A stretch of DNA of 64,000 nucleotides, taken from positions 9,486,001 to 9,550,000 of the forward strand of contig AP026546.1 in NCBI GenBank assembly GCA_026075535.2, given 5' to 3'. This document shows positions 45,420-57,694 of the stretch, piece after piece (the stretch's first letter is position 1; each line of letters opens with the position of its first letter). Both the position numbers and the translations under genes were made by a program. Source of the stretch: Tricholoma matsutake (Eukaryota; Basidiomycota; Agaricomycetes; Agaricales; Tricholomataceae). The notes beneath the pieces were generated by a model. It did no database searches. It saw only the letters and a program-made list of their open reading frames with translations, and was not told the origin of the DNA.

Positions 45420-48400
45420 TTACATGCATTCTTTAATGTATTTCTGTTGAGCAGGAGTGCAGCTAGCAAACTGCTCAGTGGTCATGGTTCCAAGGAAGTC
45501 CCAGAAGCATGCACCAAACTTGTCAGCCACAGCCTGGCAATGCCCTGAGCATTTCCTCTTGACGGTACCCCACTTCCGACATGCCTTCATTTTTGACTCA
45601 GCGCCTGTAAGTGAAGAAGGACCAGCTCCAGATGATGTTGATGTGATGGCCCAAAGAGGTGGTAATGTGGAGATGGGCTTGTGCAGCAGAAATTGGGCAT
45701 CATTGAAGTTCAAGGAAGGCTGGGTCTCAGATGCTGATGATGAAGGAAAGTTGAAAGCTGGGTCAATCCACATCCCAGGACTCATTTCTGGAAGTCTTAA
45801 CATCCAACCATCACTTGCAGCTGAGATGATTTCAGTAGCAAAGGCTTCTGGTATATAGATCAAAAGTCTGCTATGAACCAAGGCTGACTGTGTTGCATTG
45901 ACAAACTGCAAGATATACCCAGGATGTGCACTTTCATGACTAGGAACGGGATCACGATGGACAGAGTGTAATCCGACTCGGATAGAATTTGCCTCGCACA
46001 CCACAAAGATGTACTCCTTCAAAGTCTCACTATTCTCCACTCCACAACACAGGTAAACTGCAGAGGAATATGGTATTGTGGGGATCTGTTCCAAATTATG
46101 GAAAGTTGGATTTTGAAAGTCTGAATATGAACATAAGTCACCTGAAATAAAAAAAATATGTATTGAAAACTGACCTGCTGCTGAAAGGGGCTCAGGGGCT
46201 GCACCACATTTGTCATCACCTAGGGAAACCTGATCGTCATCACTGGTAGCACTGAGGGCCATGTCATCTGCATGGGTGGGTATTTCTTCTGCCATGATAT
46301 GCAGGGCCAGGGTTTTGAGGTCAGGTAGATAGCTATCTCCATCTGGATCCATTTCTTTGTTGTTTTGAAGTTGTTCAGCAGTAGCTGAAACATCCAGAGA
46401 CATGGCAATTATAGGCAGGTTGCTTGAAGTAATCTGGGGATTGATGTCATCTATATCCATAGCACTCGATACACCATAGTCAGTAGTTCGGTTTACATCA
46501 TCTTCCCTTGATTTTTGATTATTGGTATGCACTATATTTTTGACCACATCATGAGGAGGTGAAAGCGGGGGGCATGGGGAACATGTCTGGAGTATTGGAT
46601 GTGAAGCCTTGGGATGACATTCTTCCTGAGTTGGTTCACATCCCACCTGACTGTCATCTGTAGGATGTGGCTGACTGTATGCCCAGGATGAATGACTTTT
46701 TATCGGGAGAAATCCTCACCTGCCGTCAGTCGACGGTGCTTATGACGATCCCACAACGTGTGCCGGCCTGGTTCTGGCTCAGGAGTTTCAGTCTCAGAAG
46801 AGAAGGCGGCATCCTCTTCAGACTGCTTCTGCTTGGATTTCAAGACCATTACAGTCTGACCCTCTTTTACAAGCGAGAGCAAACCAGGTACCTTTCTTGA
46901 ATCCACCTCGACAAATCTCTGCCACAGAGCTTTGGCTGGCTGACATTTTTTCTTCAGTGGTGGTTGAGGACGAGGACCGTAGGCTACCAGTGGAGGCTTC
47001 CAAAACACTACCATGCCTTCAGTTACCAAATCACCCAGTTCCACCTGATCCTGAGATGAAGGTGTCCGCACACTGTGCATCCCTTCTGACCACCTTGCTG
47101 AATGAATCTGTAGTGCGGGTGAGTATGCCATCTGGAATTGCCACCATTGGGAGGGTTACAATCTGGAGCAAAGTTGGATGGGATGCCTCATTCCAAACAA
47201 TTACTCAAGTTGTCATTCAACCAACCAGAAGGACCATTTGAGCCATCATTCCACCAGCCAGAAGAATCACCCCAGCCAGAGCCATTGTCATTGGATTTGA
47301 TGCCTTGTTTGTTAATCGAGCCACCATTCCACCAGCCAGAAGAATCACCCCAGCTGGAGCCATTGTCATCAGATGCAAAACAAATATTGTCACGAGGGAG
47401 AGGTAGCAATGTTATATGTGGCACAGGCACCTGAGGACAAGCTTCAACCTCTGGTATTGGGGTATCATCTTCAGATTCGTCAAGAGATTTGTGTTCCCGC
47501 ATTCAAATGCAGAATGCCCAAGAAGCAGATCGTAGACGATATTTACTTTTCCAATGAACAAGGACACCTTGTACACACTGGTTTGGCATGAATGTACAAA
47601 ACTGGAGGGGAGCATGTTGGATAAAGATTTGGAGGTAGGGATTTGTATCGAGTGAAACAAGCTTTTCAGCCAGGGTTTGCATTTGAAAATTATGGAGGCG
47701 CTTTTTTACCGGTGGACGACGATCAAGGATACCTTTGGATGATGAAGATGGGAAGTCTATGCCTTCAATGAACCAATGGATGACATACACAGGGATGAAG
47801 CTGAGACGTAGCAACCACAGTGCATCAGCCTTCTTGGCTCCATTCAGCCACACCCCAATGCAATTATTTGTTACTGGTGTAATGGATAAAGGCTTAGTAG
47901 ACTGACGTGAGCTCCAAAATCTCATCATGGTCAACCAAGCCTCCTTCTCTCGAAGGCCCCATTGCACAATGGAGAATTGGGGAACTAAATCCTCCCATTT
48001 CCAAACCACTTGTTGGAGAGTGAGGACGTTTCTCTCATCTGGAAAAAATGGGCAAGAATCTAAAACATTTTGAAGTTCTTCAGTAGGCGGTGCTCCAGTT
48101 CTGTATTTATGTGTCACTGCAGATAATTCCTCGGTGCAGTGGATAAATGCCGAAAGGAATTCAGGATTTAAAGTCCCTTCACCTGCAGTACACTTGGATG
48201 GTATCCATACAGTGGGGAGAGGAACAACTTCAAGAGGTACTGAGTGCCAATCATTAACATCAAGGCGAGGACTCTGGCAGAACCCTAACCATGGATGAGA
48301 GGGATAGAAATGTTGAGGGTGCAATGACCAATCATGTGGGCCAAGGTGTCCATCATGGTAGTGAATTGAACTATCATAAGAGACCAATGGTTCCTTCAAT

Positions 48401-48585
48401 GGTGATCCTGGATAAAATTTGATGACATTGGAATTGGGTGACCACAATTCATAAATACTGCCATCGATTTCAACGGCACGCGCGTACAGAGCCTTTTTGC
48501 ATGGCAGGTAAAATGACAAGTCATCGTTAACTGGAGGGATTGTGCTATAAATTTTGTTGAAGTTGAGATAGCCTTTAGATGACAT
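45420..48585 (-). pseudogene. Unknown ~1,018-codon protein, three exons, two TGA stops
   Basis: A clean minus-strand model joins 48585-47145, 47097-46720 and 46657-45420. The introns of 47 and 62 bp begin GTGG and GTGAGG, end CAG and keep frame throughout. The ATG at 48585 opens MSSKGYLNFNKIYSTIPPVN. Exon 1 contains VVWKWEDLVPQFSIVQWGLR, KEAWLTMMRFW, NCIGVWLNGAKKADALWLLR and duplicated GDSSGWW phrases. Exon 2 has VVFWKPPLVAYGPRPQPP. Exon 3 has an acidic region, then YLCCGVENSETLKEYIFVV and MKACRKWGTVKRKCSGHCQA. Two in-frame TGA codons lie at 47503 and 47188; apart from these the gene is open, far better preserved than its surroundings. The function is not recognised. It could be a host gene, or cargo of a mobile element. 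Confidence 0.65.
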
Positions 48586-48802
48586 ATTAATTGAACAAAG
48601 AGCACTGGAGAAAATGTGAGAAATTATGCGATACTTAAGCATGTCAGCAACTTACCAAAAACAGAAGAGAACGATCTTGCACAGGTAGGTACAGATATTT
48701 GATCAGAGGCTTGGCTGACGGTGAGACTGAACAAAATGTGAATCTGCAATCAGCAGAGTCTGCAACGTGCTGACTCTATTGGCAATTCACACTCGAACTG
48801 AC

Positions 48803-49440
48803 AATCCAATTCTCTAGAAGAGCAGCAGAGTCCACAACATGCTAACTCTGTGCTCGGCAATGATGACCTTGAATGCTTGAGATTACCAAGCCCAAGTTGC
48901 GGTAGCTAGAGATCAAGAGTCTACAAACATTGCGGAAATGGGTAGGTACGGATATTCAATCTGAGGCTGATGATGATCCAATTCTCTAGAAGAGCAGCAG
49001 AGTCCACGACACACTAACTCTGTGCTTGGCAACAATGACTTGGATGCTTGAGATTACCAAGCCCGAGTTGCGGTAGCTAGAGATTGAGAGTCTACAAATG
49101 TCGTGGAAATGGGTAGGTACGGATATTCAATCAGAGGCTGATGACAATCTGATTCTCTAGAAGAGCAGCAGAGTCTGCAACATGCTAACTCTGTGCTCAG
49201 CAACAAACTTGAATGCTTGAGATTACCAAGCCCAAGTTGCGGTAGTTATAGATCGAGAGTCTACAAACATCGCGGAAATGTAGCCTGAGGTGATGACTCA
49301 GATGCAATAAGAGCCTGAGGAGCCGAGCCTAGGTAGCTATTGACTAGCTATAGATCGAGAACCTACAAACGTTGCGGAAATGTAGCCTGAGGATGATGCG
49401 ATAAGAGCCTGAGGAGCTGAGCCTAGTACTAGTAGCTATT
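48803..49440. repeat. 171-bp satellite (three copies) with a ~107-bp partial duplication
   Basis: Units start near 48803, 48976 and 49147 with AAT(C/G)-(C/T)AATTCTCTAGAAGAGC and share TTGAGATTACCAAGCCC and GGAAATGGGTAGGTACGG. The end of unit 3 is duplicated again from about 49,270 to 49,440. Copies differ largely at CG/TG/CA positions. Confidence 0.85.
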
Positions 49441-49642
49441 GATGAGGAGTCAGGCCTCAGGTGCCAATTCAGTGAACATGGAGCCTGCCAGCCTGAGTGA
49501 GTACTAAACCATCACCTTGGTGACGCATGCCTTCAAGTTCACGTGCCACCTTGAATGCTGATGGGACTCATGGATCAATGTTTCAACTGTCCTCTGCTTC
49601 GTTACTACTAGTAGGCATCAGTAATACTGGTGGCGACATGAA

Positions 49643-51990
49643 GGATCCTGAGAGCTGCACAGTCCGCAATCATGCTATCTCTGATGTCCTCCAAGGTTTC
49701 CAGCCTTAAGGGCCTCAGTGTAGTAAGTACAAGTGGCACATGATGCCACATAATCAACGGCGATGATTGGAGCTGGTGGCTCTCACTGGCACTCTTGTCA
49801 TCACGACCTTGAGGCCTTGCCCCTGCTCTCGCATGTTGCTTGCCAAGTGCTTTATGTTATTAGGAGCCTACACTCTAAGTTAGAGCTGCTCTCACATGTT
49901 GCTTGAGCGCTTTATACTAATAATCACCGTCTTCCTACCTTGTAGAAGGACCCTTGAACTCAATCTTGTCCTGTTCTACAAAATAATCACTAGGGGAGCT
50001 GGGACTGACAAGCAAGCAGGTGATCATGACTCTTGTTGATTTCCTGCTACAAGGTATGTCTTTTCTTTCCTTTATTCTTCTCGTACGTTGTACTGATGCA
50101 TTCAACCTAAAGTACTTGCTATCAGATCACTCTAATCTATGAAGGGATCTGAGTCCATAATGGCTTCACCATAGGGCAATTATCGATTAACCATGACCTC
50201 CAACTTTCCTCTCTGCATTTGAATACTGGTGAAAATATCCTTGTAACCTTGAAGCGTCCACCTTAAGTTAGAGCTGCTCTCGTATGTTGCCTGAGTGCTT
50301 TATACCAGTATGTGATGCATCACATCTTCCTACCTTGCGAAAGGACTCTCAAACTCAAATATGTCCACCATCTTACAACAGAATCACCAGCTGAGATGGG
50401 GCTAACACGTGTGAGAGAGATTATCCTCTGGTATGTGAGCGAGGAAGCGATCTTGACTGTTGTTGATTTCCGCTAAATGGTATGTTTTTCATTCTTTCAT
50501 TCTTCTGGTATATGTTACTGATGTGTTTGATGTAAAGCACTCATTATCAGATCATTCAAATTTGTGAAGGGATCTGAGTCGGTAACAGCTTTGCCATAGG
50601 GCGACTATCAAATAATCATGATCTCCAATTTTCTGTGCACTCAAATACTGGGGAAGATCTCCCTGTAACCTTGAAGCCTCCCCTCTAAGTTAGAGCTGCT
50701 CTCGCATGTTGCTTGAGTGCATTCTTGACTGTCGTTGATTCCCGCTAAATGGTATGTTTTTTCTTCCTTCATTCTTCTGGTGCATAGTATTGATGCTGAC
50801 GTTCAACCTAAAGTACTCACTATTATCACTCAAATTCATACAGGGCACTGAGTCCCCAGGCTTCGCCATTCAGGGGCAAGTCCTCCATCACCAAGACTAT
50901 GTTCTCCATGAGCCATGTTATGTCCAAGATATCTACATGCTCCAAGTGGTGCTTCCACCCCAACCTCGACAATCTTTGATGGTTTTGGGCCATGTGGCTA
51001 TTTCTATGGCATCTTTCTCCACTCCAAGTATGCAGAGATTGCATCAAGCCCAGTTATTTGTATAGTGTTAGTCAGTATCCAACAAACCTTCCTCTCACTG
51101 TACCCATGTGCTGATCAGTCAGTCATGCGGTCAGACCGTTAAGATGGCTTTTTGTTCGAGGTCTTCTGATGTCCATTGTGACATGGGGCCAGTCATGGGT
51201 TGTAGGCTGAAGACCCATTGGCGAGCTAATCACCACCTTAATGTGCCCGAAACCCTATGTGACAGCATTCATATCATCCGGAGATGGGCCATGATGGGCT
51301 TCTTGTGTTTGCTATCTTGCACAGCACCTATCAATGCTGACAAGCAAGGTCACTTTTACCTGTGCTACCTTTTCGTTTTTGGCTGTGGTAGGCAAAATTC
51401 TTTAAGTTAGAGCTGCTCTCGCATGTTGTTTGAGTGCTTTATACTGGTATGCAATGCATCACCCTGTTACTCCTTGCAAAAAGGACACCAGAACTCAAGC
51501 ATGTCCTGTCTTACAAAAGAATCACTAGTGGAGATCGGGCTGAAGTACATCTCAAATTCATGAAGGGATCTGAGTCCATAATGCCTTAGGAATAGGGCAA
51601 TTATCGATTCATCATGATCCCCGATTTTCTGTGTGCCCAAATACTGGCGCAAATCTCCCTGTAACCTTGAAGCCTCCCCTCTAAGTTAGAGCTGCTCTCG
51701 CATGTTGCTTGAGCGCATTCTTGACTGTCATTGATTCCTGCTACATGGTATGTTTTTTCTTCCTTCATTCTTCTGGTGCATAGTATTGACACTGACGTTC
51801 AACCTAAAGTACTCGCTATTATCACTAAAATTTGTGCAGGGCACTGAGTCCCCAGGCTTCACCATTCAGGGGCAAGTCCTCCACTACTGAAACTATGTTC
51901 TCCACGAGCCATGTTGTGTCTCCATACTGAGCCTATGTTCTTTGGGAGCCATGCTATCACCAAGATATCTACATGCTCCAAGTGATGTTT
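49643..51990 (+). repeat. Exon-like tandem repeat, copy group 3 (inverted copy of 34.2-36.9 kb)
   Basis: Plus-strand version of group 2. The match begins sharply at GGATCCTGAGAGCTGCAC (49643), whose partner ends at 36876. Markers TAAGTTAGAGCTGCTCTC recur near 49876, 50265, 50688, 51403 and 51680. Intron-like segments begin GTATGT at about 50054, 50480, 50749 and 51748 and end TGAAG, ACAG or GCAG before GG(A/C)(T/A)CTGAGTCC. A 103-codon stretch at 50754-51065 differs from its twin at 35765-35454 by a single residue. Confidence 0.75.
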
Positions 51991-53190
51991 GTTATCCTCG
52001 ACTCCAACATTGACAATCCTTGACCATTTTGGGCCATGTGGCTATCTGTCTGGTGTCCTTCTCCACTCCATGTACGAAGGATCCCAGGTGTCTAGCATGG
52101 TGGAACAAGTCCTGTATCTTCTTATTACTATCTTCAGACAATCTGTCAACCCTCAGAAGCTATCTGTCCCCAGCTCTGTATCTCTTTGCTAACAGTGGCA
52201 CATTTTTACGATTGCCATACCTTGACTATGGAGCAGTGGATATTTCTGTGATGTACACAGCAGTGCTGAAAATCATTGCCTTTTCATTTATGGTAATTGA
52301 TCCAGAAGCCTGACACTGACAGTGCCTTCACCATGTTTTCTGGGAAGACACAACCCATCCCAAATCAGTCAACAATCTGTTCAATGGTATGTGTACAAGC
52401 TTTTTCTGAGCCTCCGCCATTTTTACAGACAGCTCCGGTTGCACAATGAATTCAGCATCTGACGTACTCCATCCATCTACATAAACTGCAGCTACGCTAG
52501 TTCCTCTGCCCTTCACGCTGCTAGACCTGACCTGTGTAGTGCAGGCTCGCAGCTGTATGCAACAGGGTATCTCTTCGAGCCTTGTGTTGTCATTCACCCC
52601 AGTCATACTAGGGTGACGGCAACTCAAATAACTTAGAGATCAATCTCCCTAGCCCAATCTACTCGCAACCCCCTCGCAACGATCTGCATCCCTGCAATGC
52701 TGCATTGGCATGGCTTCCCTTCATTGGGCTTGTCAACCCTCCATGCTGCAGTTGTCAGTGCACGATGGGCATTTTCAGCTGCTGGCAGGGGTCAATTGTG
52801 CTCCTCGACCTCCTATGGTTACAGAGGTGAACACATAGCTTGTAACTTATGTACTAAGCAACTGGTGCAGCCATACTGCTGGTGCTCATGCCAAGATTAT
52901 CTGATGCACAAATCGATATCATCGACTATGTATGGATTGTTGCAATGTTGCATCCAATTACGTAGCTGAAGACCCTATGATCACACCCCTGCCTGGGTGC
53001 TAGCACCTCAACGCTTGGCCTCTATTGTATACTCATCAGTGCACAGCTAAAGCTGATATTGAACTATCCGCGCATACATATGGCAGCCCAAAAACAACAA
53101 GATATCATTGGTCATATCCAACATTCAGGCACATGACTGAATTTGACCCATATTCTAACTAGCACTTTTGCCATGGAGATTATCAATTAT
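51990..53190 (+). repeat. Inverted copy of the 41.4-43.3 kb block
   Basis: From about 51990 to CCATGGAGATTATCAATTA near 53,190 the sequence aligns with 41,373-42,900 in reverse. Shared landmarks include GGTGAAGGCACTG-like sequence, CTACACAGGTC, CTGCAGTTGTCAGTGC and the ATTACGTAGCTG segment. It includes a minus-strand frame (52627-52328) with VAAVYVDGWSTSDAEFIVQP. It stops just before the Plavaka gene. Confidence 0.65.
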
Positions 53191-53351
53191 GCTGCCCTTC
53201 TCTTCCTTTCATGTCACAGCCATATACACCTAAGAGCTTGTGGGTGTACCTGCAATCTTTCCCTCGAATCTACTGGCAACAAACTTGTCCTCACTCCAAC
53301 TTGAATGTGGGCAATATTTAAATTCCTTCCTATCATAGCGCTATTAATTGC

Positions 53352-56300
53352 TATGACCTATGCCTGTTCTCACCCCTGTAGATTCTCATCTACTGTGCGT
53401 GCAGGCCTTACAAGGCACCAAACTATATGTGTAATCTACAGAACTGCTCAGGCTCTTAGGATGGAGCAGCAAAAGGTAAAGAATGTTCAGAAAGGAGTTG
53501 CTGCTGGGTCTAATAGGCTTCAATTGCAGAAAGAGAGAATAGAAGTGAGATACTATGCTTTCTTAGTACATGCCAACTGTTCTTCCTAATTCTCTATGCC
53601 TACTAGAATCATGAAGAGTCTACCGCTCTGGCTGCAGTTGACTCCAATGACCTTTCTTCCCCTACTACCTGTAATGGATACCTCAACATCTCAGATCCTG
53701 AGCTGCTTGGCAATCCCACTGGTGGTGCCAGCACAACTCACAGCCTACCTCTCCTTCCTACATGCCCAACCTTTACACAAACTGGGAGGCCCAAGCGATC
53801 CTATCGCCTTCCCAAGCGGTTTGAAGACAGGCAGCCTGCTCCTTCTATGCCTATCCTGCCACCCACCTCCAATTCACAGCCCCTTCTCTGTCAAGTGATC
53901 TTACATGTTCGAGACATCATGCACTCAGCTGCTAATCGATTTGGCCTTCTTCAGGAATACCACCATCGTCCGTCATACAATCCCGATGAGCATGTAACTT
54001 CAGAAGACTTGGCAAACTTCTGCACAAGCAATAACCCGATGCATAACAACTTGAATCCAAATGACTCACCCTGTGCTCCCCATCATCTTCCCCCATGGCC
54101 GTTTGAGAATATGTCCAAATACCTACTCATGAACTGGGCAAACACTGGTAGCACCCAGAAGACCAAAGCTGAGATCACATGCCTCGGGCAAGAGGTCTTA
54201 GCTTCACCGGACTTCAAGCTGGAGGAACTCAGGTCATTCAATGCCCACACAGAGAACCAAAGAATGGACAAAGCTTTTGCTAGCTCCAGTGATGCTCCTT
54301 TTTTGCATGATGGATGGAAGGAGGTCAAGGTCGATATAGAAGTGCCAGTTGCATCAAGAAGGAGGCCATTGCCTCCAAGCCATACTTTCTCAGTTCCGGG
54401 TCTTCACTTCCGTTCCTTAGTTGAAGTAATCAAGGTAGCATGGAGTGAGAGCGCTGCCAAACAGTTTCACCTTTCCCCCTTCAAGCAAATACACATTCAC
54501 CCCATCACAAAGTTGGAAACCTGTGTATTTGATGAAGTGTACACTGGTGACACCTGGATCAAGGTGCACAACGATCTCCAGAAGCAGCCCAATGAGCCAG
54601 GATGTGTGCTAGAGAAGGTCATTGCAGGCCTGATGTTCTGGTCTGATTCCATGCAGCTTGCAAGTTTTGGTAATGCCAGTGTGTGGCCAGTATACATGTA
54701 CTTTGCAAACCAGTCAAAGTATACCTGTGCCCAGCCTAACTCGGGTGCCTGTCATCATGTAGCTTATATACCCTCGGTATGGTCCTTCCACTGCCTCCAT
54801 TTGCTGCCCATTCACCATCTGCTGTTGACAGCTTCCTGACAGCATTGACAAGTTCCTTGTGGAAATTGCATCCATGCCAAGTCAGAGGTCCACCCTCAAA
54901 ACCCATTGCCGGCGTGAGTTGATGCATGAAGTTTGGCGTTTGCTTCTGGAGGATGACTTTTTGCATGCTTATGAACATGGCATTGTTCTGACATGTGCAG
55001 ATGGTGTTCAGTGACGAGTTTATCCCCGCATCTTTACTTACTCTGCTGATTACCCTGAGAAGTAAGTTCCAGACAAAGCCATCCTTGCATCCTGTTGAAT
55101 TATTCCCATGGTAGAGTAAAGTTAGGTACCACATGCAACAAGGGAGATCGGATATGCCCCCAGTGTACAATTCCTACTGCTGAGTTTGATAAATTAGGGC
55201 ATCAGCAGGATATGAAAGGGCGCATAACCCGGGCATGTTCATACCTTACTGACCTCGTGAGCAGAGCCTGCGAGTATGTCTATCGCATGGGGTATATTGT
55301 GAACGCTGCAGGAGTCGAACACATGCTTTGCCCCATGTCACTGGTGCCAATGCTGGTATGTGTAGCTTTCAGGCAGATTGCATTTTGCATAGCTAAGAGG
55401 CAAAAAGAATGCTTTTGCAGAAAAGCTTGGCCATTTTGGATTCAACCCATACCCCATGCTAGTCATTGATTTGATGCACAAATTCAAGCTCGGTGTCTGG
55501 AAAGGAACATTTATGCATATAATTCGAGTTCTGTATGCTGCTGTTCCAGGTGGAGGAGCTGTTACAGAGTTGAATAGAAGGTGTTGTTTCCCAACATCTG
55601 AAGCCTCCTCTTCAACTCAGTAGTATTAAGCAGGTTTCGCCAAATTCCTACATTTGGATCGGATACTATTCAGCATTTCTCGAACAACATATCTCAAATA
55701 AAACAACTTGCTGCAAGGGATTTTGAGGACATACTCCAGGTAGCTAAGTCCAACTACTCATCCCTAGCATTGACTCATTTATGATTTGCAATGCTAGAAC
55801 ATGATACCTGCAGTGGAAGGCCTGATTCCAGAACCTCATAATGGCAAGATCATGATACTGCTCTTCTGTCTGGCAGAGTGGCATGCCCTCGCAAAGCTTA
55901 GGCTGCATACTGAGTGTACACTCAATTTCTTGTCTCAGTCCACAGTTACAATTGGGAGGGAGCTTCGTTCATTCGAAGAATGGACTCAGGTATTCAAAAC
56001 TGTCGAATTACCAGGAGAAGCAGATGCTCGAGATTGGTGGTGCAGGTGCAGGAAACCAGCACCCAATGCAGTGTCAAACCTTGCAAACTCACCCCCCGTG
56101 CCAGGATCAGAACCTCAGCTACAGCAGACTAGCACCCCTGCACAGCAAAAGACAAAGCCAAAGGCAAAACCATTGAGTGATGCTAACTCACCCCCTATGC
56201 TGGAGTTGGAAGCCGATTTACAACAAGCTAACAAGTCCCCCGCACAGTTGAAAACTAAGCCGAAGAAGAAGCTGTTCAATTTATTCACTTACAAGCTACA

Positions 56301-57348
56301 CGCACTTGGAGATGATACGTTTGTTTGGCACAACAGACTCGTATTCCACCCAAATTGTGAGTCTGGGCTTATCTGCACCTCTTGACACAGCCTTCAACTT
56401 CCTTGCAGGGTGAACTTGCACACCACCTAGTGAAGCGCTTCTATCACTGCACAAACAAAAAAGATGCAATACAACAAATTGCGAAACATGAACAACATCA
56501 TACTCAGCTACATTGTGCCAAGGAAGCAGCCACTTCACCCCACAGAAGACATGCGCACCATGTAACCTTCTCTGAGAATGACCAGCTTCCATTCACTGGG
56601 GTTGATCTGCACCACCACATCAGTGATTCCAAGAATTTCCCCCACCACCTGCAGAGCTTCGTTCATCAGCCTCCCAATGACCCTGCTAAAAAGGCATTCT
56701 TTCTTTTAAAGTTGCGCACTCACATTCTCACATCATGATCATGCAGAACTTCATCCCAAGGCTCAAGGATCACCTTTTATCTCATCTTCTCGGCCATGAG
56801 TTTGATGGTGACGAGTTTCAGTACACTGGTGAAGACCACCACACAATCTGGATAATCGGGGATCAAATTTACTCTGGAAAGGTTCTATGCGTCAACTACA
56901 CCAGCTATGACGTCCGCCGTGATCAGGACTCAATGAACCCCCGCATGCACTGTGATGTTATGGTTCTTTCGACAGAAATGGGTCCAGGTGCTCACCCGTA
57001 TTGGTATGCTCATGTTCTCAGCATATTCCATGCAAAGGTAATCCACACCAGGCCAGAAGCTTGGAATCATTCCATTCAGCACATGGAGTTTCTTTGGGTT
57101 TGGTGGTTTGGCATGGAACCAGGCTATCATTGGGGTTTCAAAACTGCAAGATTGCCAAAGATTGGATTCGTACCTGATACTGATGAAGGCGCTTTTGGAT
57201 TCCTAGATCCCTCTCTTGTTATCAGAGGCTGCCACCTTGTACCCTGCTTTGCTAATGGCCACACATCAGGCCTATTACATATCTCAACCCTCACTGCTGC
57301 ACGTCGCCCAGATGAATCGGAAGATTGGGCAAACTATTATGTAATGAT
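53352..57348 (+). pseudogene. Plavaka-type DNA transposase (CACTA superfamily), 5' exons
   Basis: Transposase gene split by the copia insertion; the last exon is at 63203-63584. Exon 1 has a zinc finger (CSHPCRFSSTVRAGLTRHQ-TIC). Exon 2, from about 53605 to 54776, carries family phrases: RPKRSYRLPKRFEDR, SYNPDEHVTSEDLANF, WPFENMSKYLLMNWANTGST, ELRSFNAHTENQRMD, FSVPGLHFRSLVEVIKVAW, LQKQPNEPGCVLEKVIAGLM, NQSKYTCAQPNSGACHHVAY. Exon 3 (54832-55061) reads LPDSIDKFLVEIASM and TYSADYPEK. Later exons give CPQCTIPTAEFDKLG, IDLMHKFKLGVWKGTFMHII, FRQIPTFGSDTIQHF and AARDFEDILQ, then LAEWHALAKLRLHTE, VKRFYHCTNKKDAIQQIAKH and FGMEPGYHWGFKTARLPKIG. One TGA (55012) stands where Arg fits. Terminal inverted repeats were not found. 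Assignment rests on recognised family phrasing. Confidence 0.85.
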
Positions 57349-57352
57349 GTAG

Positions 57353-57357
57353 GTTGC
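57353..57357. repeat. Target-site duplication GTTGC of the copia element
   Basis: GTTGC at 57353-57357 is repeated at 63157-63161, immediately outside the two LTRs. Confidence 0.95.
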
Positions 57358-57662
57358 TGTTGGAGCAGACTATATACGCTGCACAGGGGAAGAGACAACA
57401 CGTTCCTTACAACCTACCTGGGGTTTAGTTAGACTTACAGCTAGGGTTAGCAGAGGTAAGAACACTGTATTCCTACTACGGTACAGGTTCTCCTTATATA
57501 CATAATATTAAGGATGTCACATGACTCGGGAATGTGTTTACCACATGTATGCGCAGTAAGCGCAGTAACATGCGTATGCTGCATGTATCGCCTCATGTAT
57601 ACATGTGTATGCTGCATGTATTGCCTCATGTATACAGCATGCATCAGGGATTAATTTCAACA
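57358..57662 (-). repeat. 3' LTR of the copia element
   Basis: 305 bp, TGTTGG...TCAACA on the plus strand. Minus-strand TATATAAGG (near 57,495) is a likely TATA box. Internal short repeats of CATGTAT and GCATGTAT are seen at 57,560-57,650. Confidence 0.95.
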
Positions 57663-57669
57663 CCCCCCC
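57663..57669 (-). promoter_or_regulatory. Polypurine tract of the copia element
   Basis: Seven C on the plus strand (GGGGGGG on the coding strand) directly before the 3' LTR. Confidence 0.8.
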
Positions 57670-57694
57670 TCAAACTGTACAGCGCTCTAAGCAG

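Noticed and set aside
52990..53351. Left terminal inverted repeat of the Plavaka element
   Set aside because: No CACT-type end here had a convincing partner after 63,584.
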